Assembly (NCBI GenBank): GCA_950063125.1
Contig: CATLZI010000139.1
Coordinates: 1 to 5,907, forward strand
Source of the DNA: an uncultured Porticoccus sp.
GTDB lineage: Bacteria > Pseudomonadota > Gammaproteobacteria > Pseudomonadales > Porticoccaceae
Reading direction: 5' to 3'
DNA: 5,907 bases
Part shown: positions 1-5,742 of the stretch, piece after piece
How positions within the stretch are numbered: position 1 is the first letter of the stretch
Layout: every line of letters starts with the position of its first letter
Made by a program: the position numbers and the translations under genes
The notes under the pieces: model-generated
What the model saw: only the letters and a program-made list of their open reading frames with translations
Databases searched by the model: none
What the model was told of the DNA's origin: nothing

Positions 1-10
1 ATTCTTCCCG

Positions 11-70
11 TCAAAAAAATATCAGCAGCACCAGTATCAGAACAATGACAAGAACCGTTGTCAGGCTCAT
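11..70 (-). CDS. possible 19-residue hydrophobic micropeptide
   Basis: On the minus strand an ATG at 70-68 opens a 19-codon frame reading MSLTTVLVIVLILVLLIFF, ending in TGA at 13-11. After MSLTT it is almost all V, L, I and F, i.e. one membrane span with no soluble part. A GGAG lies 8 bases before the ATG, a good ribosome-binding distance. The stop falls just after a run of seven T in the coding sense; one base fewer or more would keep the frame open past the window edge. The frame could therefore be the start of a longer small membrane protein cut by a slip or sequencing error. It is transcribed divergently from the transporter at 298. I do not recognise a family. The start context and composition are seen in the sequence; that it is translated is inference. 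Confidence 0.35.
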   Translation of the reverse strand: MSLTTVLVIVLILVLLIFF

Positions 71-297
71 TTGAAGTACTCCATAAAATGGTTGAAGCTG
101 AGACATTAGCTTGATTAAGCGTTCCCATCGGTACGCTATCGCACAGTGGGGATTCCGGTCCCGCGCATGTGCCCTTTTCGTTCAGGTATTAGATGGTTTT
201 CCGGGGCACCACCGTATCTTCAGTGCAGGCAATTAGCCGCTATGTTAAGTTCGTCACCGCGCTATTTTTTCACTGCACGCTGTTTGGATAACTCGTC

Positions 298-1938
298 ATG
301 AGCAACCGTCCCGGCTGGGTCTTTTATACGTCATTGGTTCTGCTGGCAGCTTTTGTCGGCCTGGGGGCTACCAATCCCGAGCGACTGTCAGAATGGGCCG
401 GGGTTGGTCTGCAGTTTACGACCGAGCATTTTGGTTGGCTGTACCTGTTTGCCACCAGTGGCTTTCTGCTGTTCTGCATCGGCATTGCCACGAGCGATTA
501 CGGCCACATCCGTCTTGGTGCGGAGGGCGAGGCAGCGGAATTTCCCTATCTCACCTGGCTGGGGATGATTTTTTCGGCCGGCATGGGTGTGGGGCTGGTC
601 TTCTGGGCAGTAGCCGAACCCATGAGTCACTTTGTCAGCCCGCCTTTCGGCGAGGCCGAGCCCCGCAGTCCCCAGGCGGCGGGAGCTGCGATGCGTTACG
701 CGCTGTTTCACTGGGGGTTTCACCAGTGGGCCAATTTCGCATTGGTCGGATTATCCATTGCCTATGTGCGCTTCCGGATGCAGCGCCCGGGGCTGATCAG
801 CGAGACTTTCCGGCCACTGCTGGGTGACAGGGTGGACGGTGCTCGCGGCCATCTGATCAATATTCTGGCGGTGGTCTCGACGGTATTTGGTGTGGCTACC
901 ACGCTGGGGCTGGGTGTCATCCAGATTAACAGCGGACTGGTGTCAGTGGGCGATGTACCCTTTGGTACGACCCAGCAACTGATGATTCTGGCCGGCATCT
1001 CGATGATTTTTCTGGTATGTGCGCTGGCGCCACTGGAGAGCGGCGTGCGTTACATTAGTGATTTGAACATGTTGCTGGCGGGTGCGCTGCTGGTATTTGT
1101 GTTTTTTGCCGGTCCCACCGATTTCATTACCGCCGCCATGACCAACGCCATCGGAGATTATTTTGGCAATATCATGGGCATGAGCCTGGTGATGACCCCC
1201 TACACCGGCGATGACTGGGTGGAGCGCTGGACAATTTTCTACTGGGCCTGGGGGCTATCCTGGGCACCGTTTGTGGGCAGTTTTATCGCGCGTATTTCCC
1301 GTGGTCGCACCATCCGAGAATTTGTCATGGGTGTGATCGGCATGCCGGTGCTGCTGAGTGTACTGTGGTTTTCAACCTTTGGCGGCTCGGCACTGTATTT
1401 TGAACTGTTCGAAGGTGCGGCCCTGGGCGATGCGGTGGTGCAGGAAATGAGCTCTGCCCTGTTCGCTACCCTGGCGCTTCTACCGGGCGCGGACATTATC
1501 AGTATTCTGATGCTGGTGCTGATTATCCTGTTTGTGATTACCTCGGCCAACTCCGCCACTTTTGTACTGGGTATGTTTACCAGCAAGGGTGTGCTCACAC
1601 CCAGTCGCTGGTCGCGGGTAACCTGGGGTGTGATTCAGGTGCTGGTGGCCGGCGTATTGCTACTCAGTGGTGGACTGGCGGCACTGCAGACCATCTCCAT
1701 TGTGGCGGCCTTTCCGTTTATGATTCTGATGATTTTTATGGCCGCCTCATTGCTCCGATCCCTACGCACCGAGCGTCGCCAGCAGGAGTTGCACGAAGCC
1801 ATGACCCGCGAGCGGTTGCTGCGGCTGCTGGACCGCAGCGATCATCTGGGGGAGCCGGAGCGACCAACAGAATTTGATGAACTGCGCGAAGAACTGATAG
1901 AACAGGTCAGTCAAGGGGAACCCCCTCGATCGGAGTAA
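298..1938 (+). CDS. BCCT-family (betaine/carnitine/choline-type) transporter
   Basis: A complete 546-residue secondary transporter of the inner membrane, of the family that imports glycine betaine, choline, carnitine, ectoine or related zwitterions, usually with sodium or protons. About 12 hydrophobic segments lie between residues 8 and 486. Family hallmarks are the glycine stretch GMGVGLVFWAVAEP (95-108), HWGFHQWANF in the TM4 region (138-147), FGVATTLGLG (197-206), and the TM8 signature WTIFYWAWGLSW (311-322) followed by ARISRGRTIREF (331-342). Compared with BetP from memory, the aromatic-box tryptophans W189 and W194 correspond to W139 and W144 here, but the Y197 and W374 positions are F147 and G319. 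The substrate therefore cannot be named. Residues 487-546 form a charged, probably helical cytoplasmic tail. The ATG at 298 has only a weak GGA 9 bases upstream but places TM1 correctly. No convincing sigma-70 promoter stands out in the 227 bases before it. The gene is single and converges on the cyclase gene downstream. The family is certain; the substrate is not. Confidence 0.95.
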   Translation: MSNRPGWVFYTSLVLLAAFVGLGATNPERLSEWAGVGLQFTTEHFGWLYLFATSGFLLFCIGIATSDYGHIRLGAEGEAAEFPYLTWLGMIFSAGMGVGLVFWAVAEPMSHFVSPPFGEAEPRSPQAAGAAMRYALFHWGFHQWANFALVGLSIAYVRFRMQRPGLISETFRPLLGDRVDGARGHLINILAVVSTVFGVATTLGLGVIQINSGLVSVGDVPFGTTQQLMILAGISMIFLVCALAPLESGVRYISDLNMLLAGALLVFVFFAGPTDFITAAMTNAIGDYFGNIMGMSLVMTPYTGDDWVERWTIFYWAWGLSWAPFVGSFIARISRGRTIREFVMGVIGMPVLLSVLWFSTFGGSALYFELFEGAALGDAVVQEMSSALFATLALLPGADIISILMLVLIILFVITSANSATFVLGMFTSKGVLTPSRWSRVTWGVIQVLVAGVLLLSGGLAALQTISIVAAFPFMILMIFMAASLLRSLRTERRQQELHEAMTRERLLRLLDRSDHLGEPERPTEFDELREELIEQVSQGEPPRSE

Positions 1939-2096
1939 AAACCGGCTAACAGCAGCGTTCCGCCATTCATGTACATCAAATCCAGTGCGGGCTGCTGTTG
2001 TGTTTGGTTTGGCTGACCGGTCGTCTGATCGCCACTCTGGCTGATCAGAGCTCTGCGATAAGCGTATTGGCCATCATTACGGCGGCGCTTCGGCAA
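1911..2096 (-). CDS. doubtful small ORF downstream of the cyclase gene
   Basis: A 61-codon frame from a TTG at 2096-2094 to TGA at 1913-1911. It overlaps the last 28 bases of the transporter gene on the opposite strand. The protein begins MPKRRRNDGQYAYRR, has a Q-rich middle (around TGQPNQTQQQP) and a weakly hydrophobic end (NGGTLLLAGFY). The frame is actually stop-free up to a TAA at 2159-2157, giving about 82 codons, but the extra part (SADYNPGDLSEAIKIW...) contains no ATG, GTG or TTG. GAGG sits only 2 bases before the TTG, too close for a good ribosome site. I do not recognise the sequence. It may be a decayed gene tail or a chance open frame. Confidence 0.18.
   Translation of the reverse strand: MPKRRRNDGQYAYRRALISQSGDQTTGQPNQTQQQPALDLMYMNGGTLLLAGFYSDRGGSP
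1948..1999. terminator. long dyad between convergent genes, possible bidirectional terminator
   Basis: AACAGCAGC (1948-1956) pairs perfectly with GCTGCTGTT (1991-1999). After a 3-base bulge, CCGC (1960-1963) pairs with GCGG (1987-1990), closing a 23-base loop. It starts 9 bases after the transporter stop, and the cyclase gene ends at 2171 from the other side, so both transcripts would run into it. In the minus direction five T follow about 6 bases after the stem; in the plus direction the sequence after it is only T-rich. The loop is long for a classical intrinsic terminator, so it may instead be a structured 3' end. Confidence 0.35.
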
Positions 2097-2170
2097 GACC
2101 TCGACATTCCATATTTTTATTGCCTCCGACAGATCACCGGGATTGTAATCAGCGCTTTAGAGGAGACGCA

Positions 2171-3655
2171 TCAACAGGTCAACAATGGCGACTGGCAATG
2201 GCGATTTCTTCCTTCCTGCTTGGCACGGTACAACGCATCATCGGCCTGCTTTAACAGGGCATCTGCTTCAGGTATACGTGTCGTTCCCATGGCCGGCATC
2301 AGTGTTGCTCCTCCCGTGCTGACTGTGATCACTGCCTCCAGGTTATCCAGTTCACTAACCAACCGGGAAAGGCGTTTTGCCACGGCATAACAACCTGCTT
2401 CGTCAGTGTGTGGCAGCAGGAGTAAGAACTCTTCGCCGCCTAGCCGTATAACGGCATCAGTTATCCGAGCCACCTGCTTGAGAGCAATAGCCAGTTTCCG
2501 GAGAGCCACATCCCCCGCAGGATGACCGTATGTATCGTTATAATGTTTGAAATGATCAACATCCACGATCACCAGCGACAGTGGCTCCCCAGTTCGTGAG
2601 CTACGCTGTAACTCTTCCTGCATCTGCTTATCCAGTGCACGTCGATTACCAAGCTGAGTCAGAGGATCTGTGGCAGACAACAGCTTTAGTTTTCGATTCA
2701 CTGATTCCAACTCTTTTTGTCGGCGCAGCAACTCCACCTCTGCGTGCTTCTGGGCTGTTATTTCTTGAACCTGCGAAACAAAGTACTCTGGTTTGTCATG
2801 CTCGTCGCGAACCACTGAAACACTCAGAAGGACCCAAATCTCACGCCCATCCTTATGAAAATACCGCTTCTCCATCCGATAAGTGTCGCGCTCACCCGCC
2901 AGTATTTCACACAGAAGCTTCAAATCGGTATCCAGATCATCCGGATGAGTGATGGCCTGAAAGTCAATGGCGAATAATTCGGTTGCCGTGTAGCCTAAAA
3001 TTTTGGTGATCGCACGATTGACCCTTAACCAACGGCCCTCAGGGCTCACCAAAGCCATTCCGATCGGGGCATATTCGAATGCACTCTCAAACAGCTTGAT
3101 ATTGTCACGCAGCCGGCTGACAGCTTCCCGTCTCTCACGATCGACCTGATGCTGCTCAATGAGCTGACCGATTCGTCCTGCCATGAGCTCAATGAGTTCT
3201 ACATCAGCGTCGTCAAAAGGGTGCTCCCGGACTTCTGGCGCTGTGAAATTCAGGGTGCCATAAATTTCTCCATTAACGCGGATAGGTGTGGCAAGGTAAG
3301 CTTCCAGTCGCATCTGTCGGTAAGCTGGGTGACCGTAGAAAGCAACATCCTGTGCTGCGTGGGTGACAGCCATGGTCGAGTCTTTACTGACTACTACCGA
3401 GCAATAGGTTTCTCCAAGTGGCAGGGTATCCCCGGTGATTAAACCCATGGTATCGGGCTCAATAGCAAGAATCATATATTGATCATCGCGGATTCGACTG
3501 ACAATGCCCGTCGGCATGTTGAATAACCGTATCCCCGTTTTAAGATAATCAGCATAGAGCTCGCTGTAGGAACGATATCGGCTCAAACTGAGCCGGTGAA
3601 ATTCACGAAAATGGTCTGCCAGGCTGGCAAGCCTACTGGTGTCTAAATCCGTCAT
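2171..3655 (-). CDS. GAF-PAS-GGDEF diguanylate cyclase
   Basis: A 494-residue soluble sensor enzyme predicted to make cyclic-di-GMP from two GTP; there are no membrane segments or signal peptide. An N-terminal GAF domain (about 25-170) includes the stretch HPAYRQMRLEAYLATPIRV and IYGTLNF. A PAS/PAC domain (about 185-303) runs from FESAFEYAPIGMALV to EKRYFHKDGREIWVLLSVS and ITAQK. A helical linker (about 300-327) leads to the GGDEF domain (about 328-488), opening with DPLTQLGNRR. The active site is GGEEF (406-410), with VDVDHFKHYNDTYGH (364-378) supplying the metal aspartate D365 and the nucleotide residues N373 and D381. RITD (397-400), five residues before GGEEF, is a complete inhibitory I-site. 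The C-terminal ADDALYRAKQEGRN is canonical. The enzyme therefore looks active and product-inhibited; the signals sensed are unknown. The ATG at 3655-3653 lacks a close Shine-Dalgarno (AGGA is 13 bases away), but no better start fits the GAF boundary. It is in the same direction as the EAL-HDOD gene upstream, 313 bases away. Confidence 0.93.
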   Translation of the reverse strand: MTDLDTSRLASLADHFREFHRLSLSRYRSYSELYADYLKTGIRLFNMPTGIVSRIRDDQYMILAIEPDTMGLITGDTLPLGETYCSVVVSKDSTMAVTHAAQDVAFYGHPAYRQMRLEAYLATPIRVNGEIYGTLNFTAPEVREHPFDDADVELIELMAGRIGQLIEQHQVDRERREAVSRLRDNIKLFESAFEYAPIGMALVSPEGRWLRVNRAITKILGYTATELFAIDFQAITHPDDLDTDLKLLCEILAGERDTYRMEKRYFHKDGREIWVLLSVSVVRDEHDKPEYFVSQVQEITAQKHAEVELLRRQKELESVNRKLKLLSATDPLTQLGNRRALDKQMQEELQRSSRTGEPLSLVIVDVDHFKHYNDTYGHPAGDVALRKLAIALKQVARITDAVIRLGGEEFLLLLPHTDEAGCYAVAKRLSRLVSELDNLEAVITVSTGGATLMPAMGTTRIPEADALLKQADDALYRAKQEGRNRHCQSPLLTC

Positions 3656-3684
3656 AATTGGGGGATGATCCTGACTGACAGGCG

Positions 3685-3705
3685 GCTATGCTTCTGAGGC
3701 ATAGC
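3685..3705. promoter_or_regulatory. perfect 7-bp dyad in the cyclase leader
   Basis: GCTATGC (3685-3691) and GCATAGC (3699-3705) form a perfect inverted repeat around the 7-base spacer TTCTGAG. It lies 30 bases upstream of the cyclase ATG and just downstream of the predicted promoter, so it would be an early leader hairpin or an operator for a dimeric regulator. Structure seen, role inferred. Confidence 0.4.
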
Positions 3706-3720
3706 GCACAAGTACTTTTT

Positions 3721-3749
3721 ATTATCTCAATTACTAATAGCCGACACAA
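3721..3749 (-). promoter_or_regulatory. candidate sigma-70 promoter of the cyclase gene
   Basis: Reading the minus strand, TTGTGT (3749-3744) is followed after exactly 17 bases by GATAAT (3726-3721). TGA precedes the -10 hexamer, giving an extended -10 (TGn). The -10 matches 5 of 6 consensus bases and the -35 three of 6. Transcription would start near 3714, about 59 bases before the ATG, and would include the 3685-3705 dyad in the leader. Confidence 0.45.
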
Positions 3750-3910
3750 ACATGTCTGGTTTGTAAGATGACGGAGGTTTAAGTTGGCTGGTTTACCCGA
3801 TTCATTTACCTCGATTGGAGACGAGATGGCACCCCTGATTATCCAGATTACTCTGGCGAAGCATCTCTACCAATACCAGAGAGCTAAAAACCTGATGATC
3901 GTTCCCACAT

Positions 3911-3937
3911 ATCAGCACATAAAACAGCTGATTTTTT
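3911..3937 (+). terminator. terminator-like hairpin on the plus strand, no assigned gene
   Basis: ATCAGC (3911-3916) pairs with GCTGAT (3927-3932) across a 10-base loop, and the stem runs directly into T at 3932-3937. The stem is short with 50% GC, so it would be weak. It has the form of an intrinsic terminator only in the plus direction, although both neighbouring genes are on the minus strand; in the minus direction no T-run follows it. Confidence 0.35.
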
Positions 3938-3968
3938 ATATTAAACCAGCAATATGTCTGCTCGGTAT

Positions 3969-5165
3969 TTATAGTTGACCAAAGGCGTCTTTGGCCCATT
4001 CGATACTTTTCAAATACAGGCTGCCAAGTTCTTCCGGGCTTAGGCAGGTTAAGTTTTCATGTGCCAATTCCCAGCGTTCATAAGAGAGAACATCATTAAG
4101 GATATCTCCAGCAGGACCTTCCTGGAAAAGAATCGCCTGTCGCATTTGCTCACCAATTGGCATCTGCTCCAATGCTTCCGCCAGGGGGATATCCAACATA
4201 CTATCAAGAGAAGACAACATACCTATCAGAAATAGATTTCCCGCCTGCTCTCCGCACTGAAGTGCAGTCAATTCGCACATTTTTCCCCGAATCAACGCTT
4301 GCTGGAAACTGGCGCCGGGCTTGCCTGACAATGTCGCTAATGTCAAAACGTTGACCCAACGTCTTACTTCGTTCAGTCCCAGATAAGATACAGCATGTGT
4401 TATGGACTCCATTTTATTCCGCAGGCCAAAAAACGCCGAATTAATATAACGCAGCAATTTATAGCTTAAACCAGCATCTTGAGAAACGATTGAGGCAAGC
4501 TCCGAAAAAGTAACATCAGGGTCATTTACCAGTGTTAACAGCTTCACTGCAGCAAGCTGATTAACACCTACTCGCCGGCCTTTAACAGTATTTGGCTTAC
4601 TGAAAAAAAAGCCCTGGAACAGCTCACAACCTGCATCACGAAACAACTCAAACATTTCATGAGTTTCAACCTTCTCGGCCAAGATGGTCAGGTTGTAAGG
4701 TTTGAGCTCTTTAATTAGATCCAGAGTTTCCTGTAATGGGTTGGCCAGCACATCGAGTTTCACAATATGGGCGAACTCCAGAAGTGGACGCCATTCTGAA
4801 CTCATCTGGAAGTCATCTAATGCAAGGGTGTACCCTTCGTTAGAAAGCTCTTTAAGTGCGCTGATTATTCGCAAATCAACTGCCACATTTTCCAGAACCT
4901 CGATAACGATGCGATCCTTGGGTAAATAAAGTGGTATTTTTTCCAACAGATTTTGGGCAGTAAAATTAATAAATGCTTTTGAGTTACCAACTACGTTATT
5001 AAGTCCGATTTCAAGAATAGTGTCCGTAATTATTTGATTGGTGGCCTCGCTTGAACCATCTTTGCTGCTCAGGTCAAAATCCTGACCTCTGAACAAAAGC
5101 TCATAGGCGTGAATTGACATGTTTGAGTCAAGAATTTCCTGACGTCCGACAACTATATTTGTCAT
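3969..5165 (-). CDS. EAL-HDOD domain protein (YuxH/CdgJ type), putative c-di-GMP phosphodiesterase or effector
   Basis: A complete 398-residue cytoplasmic protein, close to the usual length of the family. The N-terminal EAL domain spans about 3-195. Although the signature is altered (YELLFR instead of EALLR, and DDFQMSSE in place of the DDFGTG loop), each polar residue expected in a working EAL site has a counterpart: E22, N67, E89, D117, D118, K136, E164 (AEKVE rather than AEGVE) and Q184 (QGFFFSKP). The C-terminal HDOD domain spans about 199-366, with VNDPDVTFSELASIVSQDAG, LLRYINSAFFG and SITHAVSYLGLNEVRRW. HDOD domains resemble HD hydrolases without the catalytic residues and usually act in signalling. 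Related proteins influence motility and biofilm (family knowledge); whether this one hydrolyses, or only binds, cyclic-di-GMP is open. The ATG at 5165-5163 has AGGA 8 bases upstream, so the start is well supported. It is AT-richer than the transporter gene. It lies upstream of the cyclase gene in the same direction. Confidence 0.92.
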   Translation of the reverse strand: MTNIVVGRQEILDSNMSIHAYELLFRGQDFDLSSKDGSSEATNQIITDTILEIGLNNVVGNSKAFINFTAQNLLEKIPLYLPKDRIVIEVLENVAVDLRIISALKELSNEGYTLALDDFQMSSEWRPLLEFAHIVKLDVLANPLQETLDLIKELKPYNLTILAEKVETHEMFELFRDAGCELFQGFFFSKPNTVKGRRVGVNQLAAVKLLTLVNDPDVTFSELASIVSQDAGLSYKLLRYINSAFFGLRNKMESITHAVSYLGLNEVRRWVNVLTLATLSGKPGASFQQALIRGKMCELTALQCGEQAGNLFLIGMLSSLDSMLDIPLAEALEQMPIGEQMRQAILFQEGPAGDILNDVLSYERWELAHENLTCLSPEELGSLYLKSIEWAKDAFGQL

Positions 5166-5209
5166 CTACTGTTTCCTGTTTTCTCATGATTTTACTATCC
5201 ATTTTTTAA

Positions 5210-5239
5210 AATACCTACTTTTAAAATGTCCAATACCTA
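5210..5239. promoter_or_regulatory. direct repeats AATACCTA upstream of the EAL-HDOD gene
   Basis: AATACCTA occurs at 5210-5217 and again at 5232-5239, 22 bases start to start, i.e. about two helical turns. TTTTAAAA also occurs twice (5204-5211 and 5219-5226). The nearest repeat is 45 bases before the start codon. A possible minus-strand -10, TAAAAT (5194-5189), has TAGGTA from the first repeat (5217-5212) 17 bases before it at the -35 place. This suits an activator or repressor site, but no known regulator consensus is recognised. Confidence 0.3.
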
Positions 5240-5315
5240 GACTGAGTTATGAAGATTGGACAAACGAAAAACAACAAAGAATAAATGCCTTTTTGTTCAA
5301 GTCTACACTCAGTCT
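5239..5315. repeat. 9-bp inverted repeat upstream of the EAL-HDOD gene
   Basis: AGACTGAGT (5239-5247) and ACTCAGTCT (5307-5315) are perfect inverse complements, 59 bases apart. The left copy abuts the second AATACCTA repeat. The interval between them is A-rich on the plus strand with no other feature. The spacing suits two sites for one regulator with DNA looping better than an RNA hairpin. Confidence 0.3.
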
Positions 5316-5455
5316 TGTTGTTAATAGCCCGCCCCAATTAAATCCGCGTTACTGAAGTAAAGTGCATACAGCTAACACTCAATCACATAAATGGCCCAGA
5401 CAAGAGAACCATAGGAACTTTGTTGAACCGAAGACGACGTCGAGCAGGGAATACC

Positions 5456-5484
5456 GAAAAAAGAACCCGGCACAAGGCCGGGTC
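5456..5484 (-). terminator. strong rho-independent terminator of the BON gene
   Basis: On the minus strand ACCCGGC and GCCGGGT (5483-5477 and 5471-5465) form a perfect 7-bp GC-rich stem around a 5-base loop. After TC comes a run of six T (5462-5457). It sits about 100 bases after the BON stop codon and points in the right direction, so it is the natural end of that transcript and insulates the EAL-HDOD gene from it. Confidence 0.8.
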
Positions 5485-5583
5485 AAGAGGGGGGGGGTTA
5501 TATCAAGTGCGCAATGCTGAGAAGGAAAACCAAGCCAGTTCAGCAACCGCTGTATTCAAGAATCATAGAGGAAATAAGTCTTC

Positions 5584-5742
5584 CTACTTGATGGTCATGT
5601 TGTTTCTTACTGAATTAACACCATTGATACCACGGGCGATGTCCACGGCTTTATCCATGGCTTCTTTTGAAGTGACAAATCCGCTGAGTTGCACCACGTC
5701 TTTAAAGGTTTCGACGTTGACTTCACTGGACTTGACGACGAC
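5584..5742 (-). CDS. 3' fragment of a BON-domain protein (OsmY-like)
   Basis: The last about 50 codons of a BON-domain gene, ending in TAG at 5586-5584. The frame reads KSSEVNVETFKDVVQLSGFV, then TSKEAMDKAVDIARGINGVN and SVRNNMTIK. This is the second half of a BON domain: the strand motif with LSGFV, the helix with A..IA, and the final V.N.M..K. BON proteins are usually small, secreted or periplasmic, often induced by osmotic or envelope stress, and thought to bind membranes. The start codon, any signal peptide and the first half of the domain are missing. Beyond about 5742 the minus frame stays open to the window end but reads antisense to a PAS domain and no longer looks like BON. The exact boundary is uncertain by about 10 bases. 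A good terminator follows downstream. Confidence 0.72.
   Translation of the reverse strand, partial: VVVKSSEVNVETFKDVVQLSGFVTSKEAMDKAVDIARGINGVNSVRNNMTIK

Larger units (their letters stand above)
3656..3968. other. intergenic region between the cyclase and EAL-HDOD genes
   Basis: This 313-base gap separates two minus-strand genes. From the left it holds the cyclase leader with its dyad, the candidate cyclase promoter, a plus-strand GGAGG at 3773-3777 before a doubtful TTG start at 3784, a short dyad CCAGA-TTAC-TCTGG (3843-3856), and a plus-strand terminator-like hairpin (3911-3937). No convincing terminator for the EAL-HDOD gene is visible in the minus direction, so some read-through into the cyclase gene is possible. 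I see no gene here that I can support. Confidence 0.6.
5166..5583. other. long intergenic region between the EAL-HDOD gene and the BON fragment
   Basis: About 418 bases without a supportable gene. The left part (5166-5320) is AT-rich and holds the EAL-HDOD ribosome site, direct repeats and inverted repeat. The middle (about 5321-5450) shows nothing I can name. The right part holds an intrinsic terminator (5456-5484), a run of nine G (5489-5497), and the roughly 85 remaining bases of 3' untranslated sequence of the BON gene. Open frames here, such as an arginine-rich one starting at 5420, have no coding signature. Confidence 0.6.

Noticed and set aside
111..139. Possible transporter promoter TTGATT with a -10 near TACGCT/CGCTAT
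   Set aside because: Either the spacing or the -10 match is poor; not better than chance.
388..723. Antisense and alternate-frame ORFs within the transporter gene
   Set aside because: Typical shadows of a GC-rich coding gene; the BCCT frame explains all conserved motifs.
1998..2390. Plus-strand 130-codon frame
   Set aside because: More than half of it is antisense to the GGDEF domain, whose coding frame is certain; no ribosome site is evident.
3784..3978. Plus-strand 64-codon frame with TTG start and GGAGG 6 bases upstream
   Set aside because: The ribosome-site match is good, but the peptide has no recognisable composition, a terminator-like hairpin lies inside it, and its end overlaps the EAL-HDOD gene antisense. 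Treated as chance.
3802..3999. Minus-strand 65-codon frame overlapping the end of the EAL-HDOD gene
   Set aside because: It starts inside the EAL-HDOD coding sequence in another frame, crosses its stop, and has no ribosome site or coding signature.
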